Source: DTHT01 sp037444625 (lineage in GTDB: Bacteria > Acidobacteriota > Terriglobia > Bryobacterales > Bryobacteraceae). From it: a stretch of 64,000 nt of DNA. The notes under the pieces were generated by a model. The model saw only the letters and a list, made by a program, of their open reading frames with translations, had not been told where the DNA came from and did not search any database. The DNA lies in NCBI GenBank assembly GCA_037444625.1, contig JBBIMA010000019.1, forward strand, positions 1 through 64,000, given 5' to 3'. Within the stretch, counting starts at the first letter, position 1. Each line of letters starts with the position of its first letter. Shown here piece by piece: positions 8,379 to 17,048 of this stretch. Made by a program: the position numbers and the translations under genes.

Positions 8379-9785
8379 CTACCAGGGCGGCCGCTCGGTG
8401 GAGGCCTCCACGCGCACCGGCTCGTCGCCCACCATGTAGGAGGGCAAGGGCAGCGACAGCGGCGCGCTGCTGGTTTGGGGGCGGAAGGGAACCCAGGCCC
8501 GCAGCTCCGGTCCCGAGTAAATCTTGTAGGAGCGGATCGGCTCGCCGGCCGCGAAGCCGGTCGTCCAGCGCACCCAGACCCGGTCCCCGTCTTGCTCGAC
8601 CTTGGGCGGCGGCGGATGCACCAGCCCCCGCGCCGCCTCCTGGAAGTAATTGGTCCCGGTTCCGTGCCGCTCGGCCACCGCGCTCTCGATGCGCTGCCGC
8701 TCGGCCTCCGAGGCTCGGTCCTGGACCGCGGCCGCCAGGTTGTGGGCGATCTGATCGTTCTCCGGGCGCTCCCGGTCCACCCGCGCGACGCCGGCGATCG
8801 CCACCGCCACCCCCGGAACCGAGAGCGGATAGCGGATCAGGTCCGCACTGTCCACTCCGCCCGGCACGCCCACCGTGCGGATCAACTCGCCCGTCTGGCG
8901 CGGCTGGCGCTGCATCCCCGTGTAAATGCCCCCGGCCGAGAAGATCTTCATGGCGATGATGCCCATGCCTTTGGCCAGCGCCGGCGGAATCACGTTGTAC
9001 TGGTGGGACAAGTAGCGCCGGTCGTTGGCGTTCAGCGCCACCAGCAGGGTGTCCAGGATGTTCAGCTCGTCCCGCTGGATGGCGTACATCAACACGGGCG
9101 AACTCAGATGCCCGGTGATGCCGATGTGCCGCACCCAGCGCCGGTACTCCGGGTTCAGACCGGTGAAATTGGTGCCGTCGCGGTAATCCAGCAGGCCGGC
9201 CAGAGCGCCGATGCGGTCCGGCATCTTGCCCCCGCGCAGCTCCAGCGCCTCGTAGATCTGATCCACCTGCTGCTGGGTGGTGAGGTTGTGGATCTGAATC
9301 AGGTCCAGATAGGCGTTGTCGGGAACCCAGCCCTGGCCGTCTCCGAACATCTGGGTCAGCGACCGGCGCAGTTCGCTGACGGCGGTGGCGGCCTGGGGAC
9401 GGCTCCGATCGAAGGCGTAGCGCTGCCCGGTCTTGCTGGCGATGAAGAGCCGCTCGCGCAAGGCCGGCTCGTGGTCCGGGTGGCCGGGCGTGATGCGCAG
9501 CTTCCAGAAAGCCTGCCCGTAAAGGGACTGGCTGGGGCCGTAGGCGTTGGCCGAGTCCAGGTAGTTGACGCCCAGCTCGATGGCCCGCACGATGATGTCC
9601 ACCGACTCGGCCTCCGAGGCGGGAAACTGGAGCGCTCCTTGGCCGCCCAGTCCGAAGGGCGTCACCCAGCGTCCCGTCCGTCCCAACGTGCGGTGGGCCA
9701 GGGCCGGAAGGGGCGCCGCCGCCCGCGCCCGCCCCGCCAGCGCCCCCGCGCCCAGCACCTCCAAGATTTGCCGGCGAGTGAGCAT
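8379..9785 (-). CDS. Tat-exported aldo/keto reductase
   Basis: NADPH-type (beta/alpha)8 oxidoreductase, 468 aa, with a twin-arginine signal (MLTRRQILEVLGAGALAG). The catalytic tetrad is intact: Asp and Tyr in NYLDSANAYGPS, Lys in FIASKTGQ, His in LIQIHNL. The barrel runs to about residue 370. A proline-linked C-terminal domain (from PPPPKVEQDGDRVWVRW) looks like a beta-sandwich of fibronectin-III type. ATG 9785 is preferred to ATG 9791, because a TAGACT element at 9797-9792 puts the transcription start at the 9785 ATG and because this start gives a clean Tat signal. Exported aldo/keto reductases are common in acidobacteria; the substrate is unknown. Confidence 0.85.
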   Translation of the reverse strand: MLTRRQILEVLGAGALAGRARAAAPLPALAHRTLGRTGRWVTPFGLGGQGALQFPASEAESVDIIVRAIELGVNYLDSANAYGPSQSLYGQAFWKLRITPGHPDHEPALRERLFIASKTGQRYAFDRSRPQAATAVSELRRSLTQMFGDGQGWVPDNAYLDLIQIHNLTTQQQVDQIYEALELRGGKMPDRIGALAGLLDYRDGTNFTGLNPEYRRWVRHIGITGHLSSPVLMYAIQRDELNILDTLLVALNANDRRYLSHQYNVIPPALAKGMGIIAMKIFSAGGIYTGMQRQPRQTGELIRTVGVPGGVDSADLIRYPLSVPGVAVAIAGVARVDRERPENDQIAHNLAAAVQDRASEAERQRIESAVAERHGTGTNYFQEAARGLVHPPPPKVEQDGDRVWVRWTTGFAAGEPIRSYKIYSGPELRAWVPFRPQTSSAPLSLPLPSYMVGDEPVRVEASTERPPW

Positions 9786-9791
9786 GACCAT

Positions 9792-9797
9792 AGTCTA
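9792..9797 (-). promoter_or_regulatory. -10 element of Tat aldo/keto reductase promoter
   Basis: TAGACT on the minus strand, 6 nt before ATG 9785, predicting a leaderless transcript. It excludes the upstream ATG at 9791. Confidence 0.5.
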
Positions 9798-9836
9798 CCG
9801 CCGGGGGCGGCGCCGGCCCGAGGGTCGCCGCCCCCC

Positions 9837-10661
9837 TCAGCCGCCCATGAACCAGCCCGCCCGGGCGTGCACGTAGTCGCCGAACCGGCGCATGAAAGCC
9901 ATCTCGTCCTCGGCCAGCGGGCCGCGTGCCACCTCCCGCAGGTTCTCCCGCAGCTCGGCTTCGCTTCCCGGCGCGGTCAAGGCCACGTGCACGTGCGGGT
10001 TCGACAGCACGAAGCGGTAGCACTGGCCGGCGGTGGCCGTCGGCTCCTCAGCCGGCCAGCCCCGGGGGCGAACCAGCAGCTTCCCCCAGCGCGTCGCCGT
10101 GTAGCTCACCACCCCGGTGTTATGGCGGGACACATGCGGGAACACCTCGCTCTCAGCCCCGCGGTGCGCGGCATTGTAGCGGACCATCAGCACATCCACC
10201 GCCCCTTGGGCCGCCAGCTCCCCCGCCAGCTTCCGGTCGTGACAGGAGACCGCCACCGCCCGCACCCGCGGATCCGCCCGCAACCGGGCCAGTTCCTCGC
10301 GCACGCGCGGCCCGAAATGGCGGGGCTTCATCACCCCCAGGAAGTGGAACACGTCAATGTAATCGGTCCGCAGGCGCCGCAGAGCTTTTTCGAGCGAGCG
10401 CTTCAGCGGCGTGTGCCAGAGCACCCAGTTGTAGGCCCCGGTAGCGATCAGGATCTGTTCGCGGCGGTCGGCGTTCAGCTCCCGGATCACGCGCGTCATA
10501 TGCGTGTCCACGGCGTAACAGAACAGGTAGTTCATCCCCGCGTCCAGCCCGGCGCGCACCGTGCGCTCCCCGGGGCGGTAGGAAGCCGACAGGCCCAGAC
10601 GGAATACCCTGCGGCCGGTCGCTCCCAGCGTTGTGGTCAGAAAATCCGAAGCAGCGCTCAC
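9837..10661 (-). CDS. Aldo/keto reductase-fold protein with degenerate active site
   Basis: 274-residue relative of the aldo/keto reductases, from GTG 10661. Barrel landmarks are present (TLGATGRRVFRLGLS, RRLRTDYIDVFHFLGV, VRAVAVSCHD, PHVHVALTAPGSEAELREN). The tetrad is damaged. The FDTAxxYG segment reads MNYLFCYAV, losing the Asp, and the IATK segment reads LIATGAYN, losing the Lys; the His in VFHFLG remains. It may therefore not be a normal NADPH reductase. Longer starts reach into the cobalamin riboswitch and are unlikely. A TACATT element at 10718-10713 could drive it with a leader of about 45 nt. Confidence 0.75.
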   Translation of the reverse strand: MSAASDFLTTTLGATGRRVFRLGLSASYRPGERTVRAGLDAGMNYLFCYAVDTHMTRVIRELNADRREQILIATGAYNWVLWHTPLKRSLEKALRRLRTDYIDVFHFLGVMKPRHFGPRVREELARLRADPRVRAVAVSCHDRKLAGELAAQGAVDVLMVRYNAAHRGAESEVFPHVSRHNTGVVSYTATRWGKLLVRPRGWPAEEPTATAGQCYRFVLSNPHVHVALTAPGSEAELRENLREVARGPLAEDEMAFMRRFGDYVHARAGWFMGG

Positions 10662-10834
10662 CGTCCGCCACCCCCAAGCCCGGACCGCGTCGGCAGAGTT
10701 CCGGACAACTCCAATGTACACCGCCGCCCCGGGGCCGCAGGCTTGTTCCCGCCTCCCGCTCGGCTCGAGCCCCGGCGGAGGCCGGGCGCAGGCCGCCGCA
10801 CGGAGCTCGGCCGTGCCGCCCGGCCCGGCTTTGC

Positions 10835-10840
10835 TATACT
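10835..10840 (+). promoter_or_regulatory. -10 element upstream of cobalamin riboswitch
   Basis: TATACT in an extended context (TTGCTATACT). Transcription would start near 10847, just before the riboswitch. Confidence 0.5.
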
Positions 10841-10864
10841 CGGTCTGGTCGCCCAAAGGGCGGC

Positions 10865-11050
10865 CCTCACCTGCGGGCGAGGAATGAACGGGAAGGCGGT
10901 GCGAATCCGCCACTGCCCCGCAACTGTGAGCGACCCTGAAACAGGGCCGCGCAGTCACTGCCTTCGGGCGGGAAGGCTGCGCACCCGCTGCGCGGGAAAG
11001 GCCCGGTCGCAAGTCAGGAGACCGGTTCCTCGCCGGAGATTCGCGGCGCC
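10865..11050 (+). promoter_or_regulatory. Cobalamin (AdoCbl) riboswitch
   Basis: The RNA between the -10 at 10835 and the btuB start holds the cobalamin-riboswitch core. This includes GAACGGGAAGGCGGTGCGAA (10886-10905), the hallmark GCCACTGCCCCGCAACTGT (10909-10927), and the B12 box AAGTCAGGAGACCGG (11011-11025). No T-tract terminator follows, so I infer translational control by hiding the btuB ribosome site. It precedes btuBFDC, exactly the expected regulon. The end points are approximate. Confidence 0.93.
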
Positions 11051-11107
11051 GGCCCAGCCGGGCGGCGCGGATCGCGATGAGTGAAACGTTCCGAGGGAGA
11101 ACGACTC

Positions 11108-13342
11108 ATGGCCGACACGAACCTTTCCTTTCTAGCCTGTTTGATTCCCGCGGCCGCCCTCTGCGCCCAGCAGCCCCTGCTCGAAGGTCTGGTGGCCGAT
11201 CCGTCCGGAGGCGCGGTGGCCGGAGCGCGCGTCAGTTGCGACGGCCGCACGGCGACCACCGGGTTGGACGGGCGCTTCCTGCTGGCCGGCGTCGCCCGCT
11301 GTCGGGCCACCATCGAGGCGCCCGGGTTCCAAACCGCCCAAGTCGAACTGGCCGCCGGAGTACCGGCCCGCATCGAGCTGGCCATCGAGGCCCTGGCCCA
11401 GCGGGTCGTGGTCTCGGCCACCCGACGTCAGACCACGCCCGAGGAGGCGGGTATGGCCTCCGAAGTGCTCACCCGCCGGGATCTGCTCGAGCGCCAGCTT
11501 CCGCCGCTGGCCGAGCCCCTACGCGAGTTGGCCGGCCTGCACGTGGCGCGCTACGGCCGCCAAGGCAGCCTCACTCAGGTCTTCGCGCGCGGCGGCCAGC
11601 GCACCGGCACCCTTGTCTTGATGGACGGCGTGCCGCTGAACGATCCCGGCGGAGAGGTCAACCTGGCCGCACTTTCGACCGCGCCTCTGGAACGGGTCGA
11701 GGTGGTCCGCGGCCCGGGCAGCGTCCTGTTCGGCGCGGAAGCCTCTTCCGGCGTGATCCAACTGTTCACCCGTCGGGGCGAACCTGAAAGGCGTCTGCCC
11801 CGCGGCTCGCTCTCCTATGAGCGCGGCAGTTTCGGCACCGATCGCTGGATCGCGGCCCTCTCCGGCGGATCGGGCGCGCGCCTGGATTACTCGCTGGGGG
11901 CCGAGCAGTTCCACACCGCGGGGGAATATCCCAACGACTTTTTCCGCAACACCCAGGGGACCGCGCAGGTGGGGCTGCGCCTGGCCGCCGCCACCGAGTT
12001 GCGCGGCCTGTTGCGCGGGGCCGACGCCGCCGTGGGAACACCCAACCAGGTCGGCTACGGCATCATCAACTACGACGCCCGCCAGTTGAGCCGCGACTGG
12101 CTGGCCGCCTTGCGCTTGGAGGACGTGCGCGGGGCCCGCTACGCCCAGCGCGCCGGGTTCCGCTTCCACCGCCTGCGGGACACCTACATTGACAACGGCG
12201 TAGGCGGCCCTTATCAGGTGGCGGCGCTGGTGCGCGACGAGCCCCGGCCCGTGCCGCGAACGTATCTGGTCCGGCTGGCCGATCCGCGGCTGCCGGCCTC
12301 GGAAATCCCCGCCGGCATGCGCCTGGCGGTGCGCGAGGTGACGCTGTTCCCTTCCGATCCCTACCTTTGGGAGGCCTCCCGCGCCGGGTTCCACTACGAG
12401 GGCGCGTTGACGGCCGGCGGCGGGCCGGCGATCTTCGGCTATGAGTACGAGCGGCAGGCGGGTCAGGTCACCGGGCGCGACGTGGCGCGACGCAATCACG
12501 GCCTGTTCGCCTACCGGCAGCAGAATCTGGGCGGGCGGGTCTTCCTTTCCGGCGGCCTCCGCCTGGAGCACAGCAGCGCCTACGGCGCCAAGACGGCGCC
12601 GCGCGGCGCGGCCAGCTTCCGCCTTTCGGGCGAGCGCGGGCGCCGGCCGGAAACATTTCTCCGCCTTAGCGCCGGACAGGGCATCACCGAGCCCAGTCTG
12701 CTACAGAATTTCGCGCGCGATCCCTGGTTCGTGGGCAACCCGGCTCTGCGCCCGGAAAAGACCTCGAGCTTCGAAGTCGGCCTGGTGCAGGCCTGGTTCA
12801 ACCGCCGGCTGCGCACCGAGGTCTCGATCTTCGACAACTCCTTCCGCGACCTGATCGTGTTCGTCTTCCTGCCCTACCCGGAGCCCTCGACCTGGCGGAA
12901 TGTGGAGGCCTCCCGGGCCCGGGGCGGGGAATTCTCCGCTCAGGCGCGCCTGAGGCCGTCGCTGCTGGTCTCCGGCCAGTACACCCGGCTGCGCACGCGC
13001 ATCACGCGCTCCAGCTCCCCCAACTCGCCGTTCACCGGAGTAGGGCAGGAGCTGGCGCGGCGGCCGGGCAACGCCGCCGCCCTGTCGCTGGCCTGGACGC
13101 GGCGAACCTTCTGGCTTCAGACCGGGGCGGTGTTAATGGGCGAGCGGCAGGATAACGATCTGTTCGGCGTGACACGCAATCCGGGCTACCAGAACGTCTG
13201 GGCGGCGCTGACTCTGCGCGGCTTCGGGCGCTGGATTCCCTACCTGCGCGTGGAGAACCTGCTGAACGCCCGCTATCACGAGGTGCTGGGCTACAGCAAT
13301 CTCTCGCGCAGCCTGACCGGCGGGCTGCGACTGGAATGGTGA
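11108..13342 (+). CDS. btuB: TonB-dependent vitamin B12 receptor BtuB-like, with N-terminal carboxypeptidase-regulatory domain
   Basis: Outer-membrane TonB-dependent transporter, 744 aa, assigned to cobalamin by the riboswitch and the following btuFDC. The signal peptide is MADTNLSFLACLIPAAALCA. Residues about 23-95 form a CarboxypepD_reg-like sandwich (LEGLVADPSGGAVAGARVSC, GLDGRFLLAGVA), as in Oar/SusC-type receptors and unlike E. coli BtuB. The plug follows (VVVSATRRQ as TonB-box area, LVLMDGVPLNDPGGEV, VEVVRGPGSVLFGAEASSGVIQLFTRRG). The barrel ends in GGLRLEW with a terminal aromatic. ATG 11108 is chosen over GTG 11081 because only it gives a signal peptide and it sits after a GAGGGAGAA site. 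The stop overlaps btuF. Confidence 0.9.
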   Translation: MADTNLSFLACLIPAAALCAQQPLLEGLVADPSGGAVAGARVSCDGRTATTGLDGRFLLAGVARCRATIEAPGFQTAQVELAAGVPARIELAIEALAQRVVVSATRRQTTPEEAGMASEVLTRRDLLERQLPPLAEPLRELAGLHVARYGRQGSLTQVFARGGQRTGTLVLMDGVPLNDPGGEVNLAALSTAPLERVEVVRGPGSVLFGAEASSGVIQLFTRRGEPERRLPRGSLSYERGSFGTDRWIAALSGGSGARLDYSLGAEQFHTAGEYPNDFFRNTQGTAQVGLRLAAATELRGLLRGADAAVGTPNQVGYGIINYDARQLSRDWLAALRLEDVRGARYAQRAGFRFHRLRDTYIDNGVGGPYQVAALVRDEPRPVPRTYLVRLADPRLPASEIPAGMRLAVREVTLFPSDPYLWEASRAGFHYEGALTAGGGPAIFGYEYERQAGQVTGRDVARRNHGLFAYRQQNLGGRVFLSGGLRLEHSSAYGAKTAPRGAASFRLSGERGRRPETFLRLSAGQGITEPSLLQNFARDPWFVGNPALRPEKTSSFEVGLVQAWFNRRLRTEVSIFDNSFRDLIVFVFLPYPEPSTWRNVEASRARGGEFSAQARLRPSLLVSGQYTRLRTRITRSSSPNSPFTGVGQELARRPGNAAALSLAWTRRTFWLQTGAVLMGERQDNDLFGVTRNPGYQNVWAALTLRGFGRWIPYLRVENLLNARYHEVLGYSNLSRSLTGGLRLEW

Positions 13343-14169
13343 CCGCGCTGGCCGCCCTGGCGGCGCTCGTGGCGGCGCCGCCGGGGCGTATCGTCTCGAC
13401 CGCGCCCAGCATCACCGAGATGCTCTTCGCGCTCGGTTTGGGGGACCGCGTGGTGGGCGTGACCACCTTCTGCCGCTACCCGCCCGAGGCGGCCCGCAAG
13501 CCGAAGATCGGGGATTATCTGCGTCCCAACCTGGAGTTGATCGTGGCGGCGCGGCCGGACCTGGTGATCGTCGAGCGGACGGGCGTGCGCCGGGGCGGGC
13601 TGCCGCCGGGGGCGCGCCGGCCCGGGTTGGAGGTGGACGACGGCGCCCTGGCCGGCATCTACGATTCCATCGAGCGCATCGGACGGGCGGCGGGCGTGCC
13701 CGAGCGGGCGGCCGCCCTGAACGCGCGCCTTCGGGCCGAGCTGGAGGCGCTGGCCCGGCGCACGGCGGGACGGCCCCGGCCGCGGACCCTGATCGTGCTG
13801 GGGCGCACGCCCGGGCGGCTGGAGGGGATCGTAGCGGCCGGGCGGGGCTCGTATCTGGACGAGCTGATCGGGCTGGCGGGCGGTCGAAACATTTTCGCCG
13901 ATACCGTTTCGGCCTACGGCAAGGTTCCCCTGGAGGCGGTGTTGGCCCGCGACCCCGAGGTGATCGTGGATCTGGGCGAGATGGCCGATCCGGAGAGCTT
14001 CGACGAGCGGCGGCGGCGCGCCGTAGTCGCCCTGTGGCGGAGGCAGCCCGCCCTGAGCGCGGTGCGCTCGGGCCGGGTGTACGCGGCCGCTTCGGCCGCT
14101 TTTCTGGTTCCCGGCCCGCGGGTGGCCGAGGCGGCGCGGGCCCTGGCCGAGATGATCCATGGGCGCTGA
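13336..14169 (+). CDS. btuF: Cobalamin ABC transporter substrate-binding protein BtuF
   Basis: Periplasmic cobalamin-binding protein, 277 aa. It has a short signal (MVTALAALAALVAAPPG), then the class III binding-protein fold: RIVSTAPSITEMLFALGLGDRVVGVT, DYLRPNLELIVAARPDLVIVE, a linking helix, and GGRNIFADTVSAYGKVPLEAVLARDPEVIVDLGE. ATG 13336 overlaps the btuB stop by 7 bp, and the end overlaps btuD by 11 bp, so the four genes form one tightly coupled operon. It would hand cobalamin to BtuCD. Confidence 0.9.
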   Translation: MVTALAALAALVAAPPGRIVSTAPSITEMLFALGLGDRVVGVTTFCRYPPEAARKPKIGDYLRPNLELIVAARPDLVIVERTGVRRGGLPPGARRPGLEVDDGALAGIYDSIERIGRAAGVPERAAALNARLRAELEALARRTAGRPRPRTLIVLGRTPGRLEGIVAAGRGSYLDELIGLAGGRNIFADTVSAYGKVPLEAVLARDPEVIVDLGEMADPESFDERRRRAVVALWRRQPALSAVRSGRVYAAASAAFLVPGPRVAEAARALAEMIHGR

Positions 14170-14935
14170 GGCCATCTTCCGGCTGCACGACGTCGGCTTC
14201 AGCTACAACGGCGCGACGGTGCTGGAGGGGGCGACGCTGGAGTTCTCCGGGCCGCAGTTCGCCGCGATCGTGGGCCCCAACGGCGCGGGCAAGTCCACCC
14301 TGCTGGGGATCATGGCCGGCTTGCGGCCCGGCTACCGCGGCCAGTGCCTCTACCGGGAGCGCGAAGTGCGGCGCTGGGGGCGGCGCGCCTTCGCCCGCGA
14401 GGTCGCCTTCGTGCCCCAATCCGTGCGCATCGAGTTCCCCTTCACGGCCGAGCAGGTGGTGCTGATGGGTCGCACGCCGCACGCCGGAGGCCTGTTCGAG
14501 TCCCCCGAGGACGGCGAGGCGGTCGAGCGCGCCATGCGCCTCACCGATACCCTCCCGTTTCGCCGGCGGGATTTCCGCTCGCTCTCCGGCGGCGAGCGCC
14601 AGCTCGTCATCCTGGCCTCGGCTCTGGCCCAGGCGCCGCGCGTGCTGTTGTTGGACGAGCCGACGACCTTTCTGGATCTCAAGCACCAGATCGCGATCTA
14701 CCGCCTGCTGGCCGAGCTGAGCCGGCAGGGCTTGCTGGTCGTCGCCGTGACCCACGATCTGAATCTGGCCGCCGGCTTCGCCGATCGCATCGTCGCCCTG
14801 CGGGCGGGCCGGGTGCGGGCGGACGCCGCTCCCGAGGCGGTGCTGGCGCCGGAGGCGGTGCGGGAGGTCTTCGGAGTGGAAGCCCGGCTGGAGCGGGGCT
14901 CCGGCGGGAGGCCCTGGATCGTCTATGGCCAGTAA
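14159..14935 (+). CDS. btuD: Cobalamin ABC transporter ATPase BtuD
   Basis: ATP-hydrolysing subunit of the vitamin B12 importer, FecCD-type, 258 aa. Walker A is GPNGAGKST, Q-loop FVPQSVRIEF, signature LSGGERQ, Walker B VLLLDEPTTFLD, H-loop VAVTHD. It overlaps btuF (11 bp) and btuC (11 bp). The family also serves Fe-siderophores; the B12 assignment rests on the riboswitch upstream. Confidence 0.92.
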   Translation: MGAEAIFRLHDVGFSYNGATVLEGATLEFSGPQFAAIVGPNGAGKSTLLGIMAGLRPGYRGQCLYREREVRRWGRRAFAREVAFVPQSVRIEFPFTAEQVVLMGRTPHAGGLFESPEDGEAVERAMRLTDTLPFRRRDFRSLSGGERQLVILASALAQAPRVLLLDEPTTFLDLKHQIAIYRLLAELSRQGLLVVAVTHDLNLAAGFADRIVALRAGRVRADAAPEAVLAPEAVREVFGVEARLERGSGGRPWIVYGQ

Positions 14936-15920
14936 ACGCAGCTTCACTGCCGCCATCCTGGTGGCGGCCTGCGCGCCGGCGCTGGCCTTGCTGGTCCTTC
15001 CCCTGATCGGCCCGGCGGCGGTGGATCTGCGCCGCGCCTGGGCGGGCGCTTCGCCGGATTACCAGATTCTGTTTGAGGCCCGGCTGCCGCGCGTGCTGCT
15101 GGCGCTGCTGGCGGGCGGTGCGCTGGCGGTGGCCGGAACGCTCTTCCAGGCGCTGCTGCGCGACGCCCTCGCCACGCCCTACACGCTCGGGGTCTCCAGC
15201 GGCGCTTCGCTCGGCGCGGTGCTGGCCATCTCGCTGGGATGGCAGGAGCTGGCCGGGCTGCCCGCCGTCTGGGTGGCGGCCTTTGCCGGCGCGGCTGCGG
15301 TGCTGGCGCTGGTGCTCGCTCTGGCTTCCGAGGGACGGCGCATGTCCTCCTTCACGCTCCTGCTGGCCGGGGTGACGATCAACAGTATTTGCCTGGCGGC
15401 CATTCTGCTGCTTCAGTATGTGGCCGGCTTCGCGCAGTCCATCGCCATCGTGCGCTGGCTGATGGGCGGCATCGAGGCGGTCTCCTACCCGGCGCTGGCG
15501 GCGCTGGCGGCGGCGGTCCTGCCCGTGCTGGGCTACGTATTCCGGAGGGCGCGCGAGTGGAACCTGCTGGCGGTGGGCGAGGAATGGGCGGCGGCGCGCG
15601 GCGTGGCGACCGGGCGGCTGATGCTGGCCGGCTATCTGGCCGGCTCCTTCATCGCCGGCTCGATCACCGCGCTCACCGGGCCGATCGGCTTCGTAGGACT
15701 GATCGTGCCCCACGCTCTGCGCCTGAGGCTGGGCGCCGATCACCGGCTGCTGATTCCCTGCTCGTTTCTGGCGGGAGCGCCCTTTCTGGCCCTGTGCGAC
15801 ACCCTGGCGCGGACCGCGCTGGCCCCCACCGAGCTGCCTGTGGGCGTGATTACCGCCCTGCTGGGCGGGCCGTTCTTCATCTGGCTGCTGCGCAGCCGCC
15901 GGCGCAGTTTGTGGCTCTAG
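14925..15920 (+). CDS. btuC: Cobalamin ABC transporter permease BtuC
   Basis: Polytopic inner-membrane permease of the FecCD/BtuC family, 331 aa, with roughly ten hydrophobic segments. Conserved stretches are RLPRVLLALLAGGALAVAGTLFQALLRDALATPYTLGVSSGASLGA near the N-terminus. The coupling-helix region is AGSITALTGPIGFVGLIVPHALRL, followed by a C-terminal PTELPVGVITALLGGPFFIWLL. It is the last gene of the riboswitch-controlled operon. Confidence 0.93.
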   Translation: MASKRSFTAAILVAACAPALALLVLPLIGPAAVDLRRAWAGASPDYQILFEARLPRVLLALLAGGALAVAGTLFQALLRDALATPYTLGVSSGASLGAVLAISLGWQELAGLPAVWVAAFAGAAAVLALVLALASEGRRMSSFTLLLAGVTINSICLAAILLLQYVAGFAQSIAIVRWLMGGIEAVSYPALAALAAAVLPVLGYVFRRAREWNLLAVGEEWAAARGVATGRLMLAGYLAGSFIAGSITALTGPIGFVGLIVPHALRLRLGADHRLLIPCSFLAGAPFLALCDTLARTALAPTELPVGVITALLGGPFFIWLLRSRRRSLWL

Positions 15921-15941
15921 CGGGCGGACGGCGCCGCCTAG

Positions 15942-15947
15942 GATAAT
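15942..15947 (+). promoter_or_regulatory. -10 element before ABC permease gene
   Basis: GATAAT in GGATAATAGG, 6 nt before the TTG start at 15954, predicting transcription to begin at the start codon. Confidence 0.4.
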
Positions 15948-15953
15948 AGGGGA

Positions 15954-17048
15954 TTGGTCAACAAACTGGTCCTGGAGAATCTCAAGCACCGGCCGGTGCG
16001 CACCGCCTTAAGCGTCGTCGCCATCGGGGTCGAAGTCACCATGATGCTGACGCTGGTGGGGCTGAGCCGAGGCATGCTGGCCGACGTGGCCCGCCGGGCG
16101 CGGGGCGTGGGCGCCGACATCGTGGTTCGCCCGCCGGGCACCTCGCTGATCGGACTTTCCAGCGCCCCCATGTCGGAGAAGATGGTGGATTTCCTCTTGC
16201 GCCAGCCGCACGTGACGCACGCCGTGGGCAGCATGACCCATCCCTTGAGCGGCGTCACCACCATCACGGGCGTCAAACTGGAGGAGTTCGAGCGCCTCAG
16301 CGGCGGCTTCAAGTACCTGGAAGGCGGTCCCATCCGCGGCCCGGGCCAGATCATCGTGGACCGCTACTACGCGCAGCAGAACCACCTGCGGGCCGGCTCG
16401 ACCCTGCGCCTGCTCAATCGCGACTGGCGCGTGGCGGCCGTGGTCGAGGAGGGCAAGCTGGCCCGCCTGGTGATCCCGCTGGAGGTCCTCCAGGACCTGA
16501 CCGCCAACACCGGCAAGATCAGCCAGGTCTGGGTCAAGCTGGACGATCCGGCCAACGTTCCGGCGGTCATCGCCGCGCTCAAAGCGCAGCTCAAGGACTA
16601 TCCGATTTATTCGATGGAGGAGTTGACCTCCCTGATCTCGGTGAGCAACGTTCCCGGGCTGAAGGCCTTCATCGGGGTGATCGTGGCGCTGGCGGTGGTG
16701 GTGGGCTTCCTGGTGGTCTTCCTGGCGATGTATACCGCGGTGCTGGAGCGCACGCGCGAGATCGGCATTCTGAAGGCGCTGGGAGCGTCGCCCGGCTACG
16801 TGCTCAACATCCTGTTTCGCGAAACCCTCCTGTTGGCGCTGGCCGGCACGCTGCTGGGCATCCTGTTCAGCTACCTGACGCGCTGGCTGATCATGAGCTG
16901 GGCCCCGGCTTCGCTCACCCAGATGATCGTGCCGGACTGGTGGGGCCTCGCGGGCCTGATCGCCCTGGCGGGCGCCTTGCTGGGCGCCACCTATCCCGGC
17001 TGGCGGGCCGCGCGCCAGGACCCCATCGAGGCGCTGGCCTATGAATGA
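15954..17048 (+). CDS. MacB/FtsX-type ABC transporter permease
   Basis: Type VII (mechanotransmission) ABC permease, 364 aa: an N-terminal transmembrane helix, a periplasmic MacB-core-like domain (about residues 45-225), and three C-terminal helices forming an FtsX domain (VVGFLVVFLAMYTAVLERTREIGILKALGASPGYV, RETLLLALAGTLLGILFSYL, GLIALAGALLGATYPGWRAARQDPIEALAYE). It starts at TTG 15954 with no usable Shine-Dalgarno. The ATPase overlaps it by 8 bp. There is no membrane-fusion or outer-membrane partner nearby, so it may act in lipoprotein or lipid extraction (LolCD-like) or in signalling. Confidence 0.88.
   Translation: MVNKLVLENLKHRPVRTALSVVAIGVEVTMMLTLVGLSRGMLADVARRARGVGADIVVRPPGTSLIGLSSAPMSEKMVDFLLRQPHVTHAVGSMTHPLSGVTTITGVKLEEFERLSGGFKYLEGGPIRGPGQIIVDRYYAQQNHLRAGSTLRLLNRDWRVAAVVEEGKLARLVIPLEVLQDLTANTGKISQVWVKLDDPANVPAVIAALKAQLKDYPIYSMEELTSLISVSNVPGLKAFIGVIVALAVVVGFLVVFLAMYTAVLERTREIGILKALGASPGYVLNILFRETLLLALAGTLLGILFSYLTRWLIMSWAPASLTQMIVPDWWGLAGLIALAGALLGATYPGWRAARQDPIEALAYE

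Noticed and set aside
10662..11012. N-terminal extension of the second aldo/keto reductase-like gene up to 11012
   Set aside because: The extension runs antisense through the cobalamin riboswitch and encodes unstructured Arg/Pro/Gly-rich sequence.
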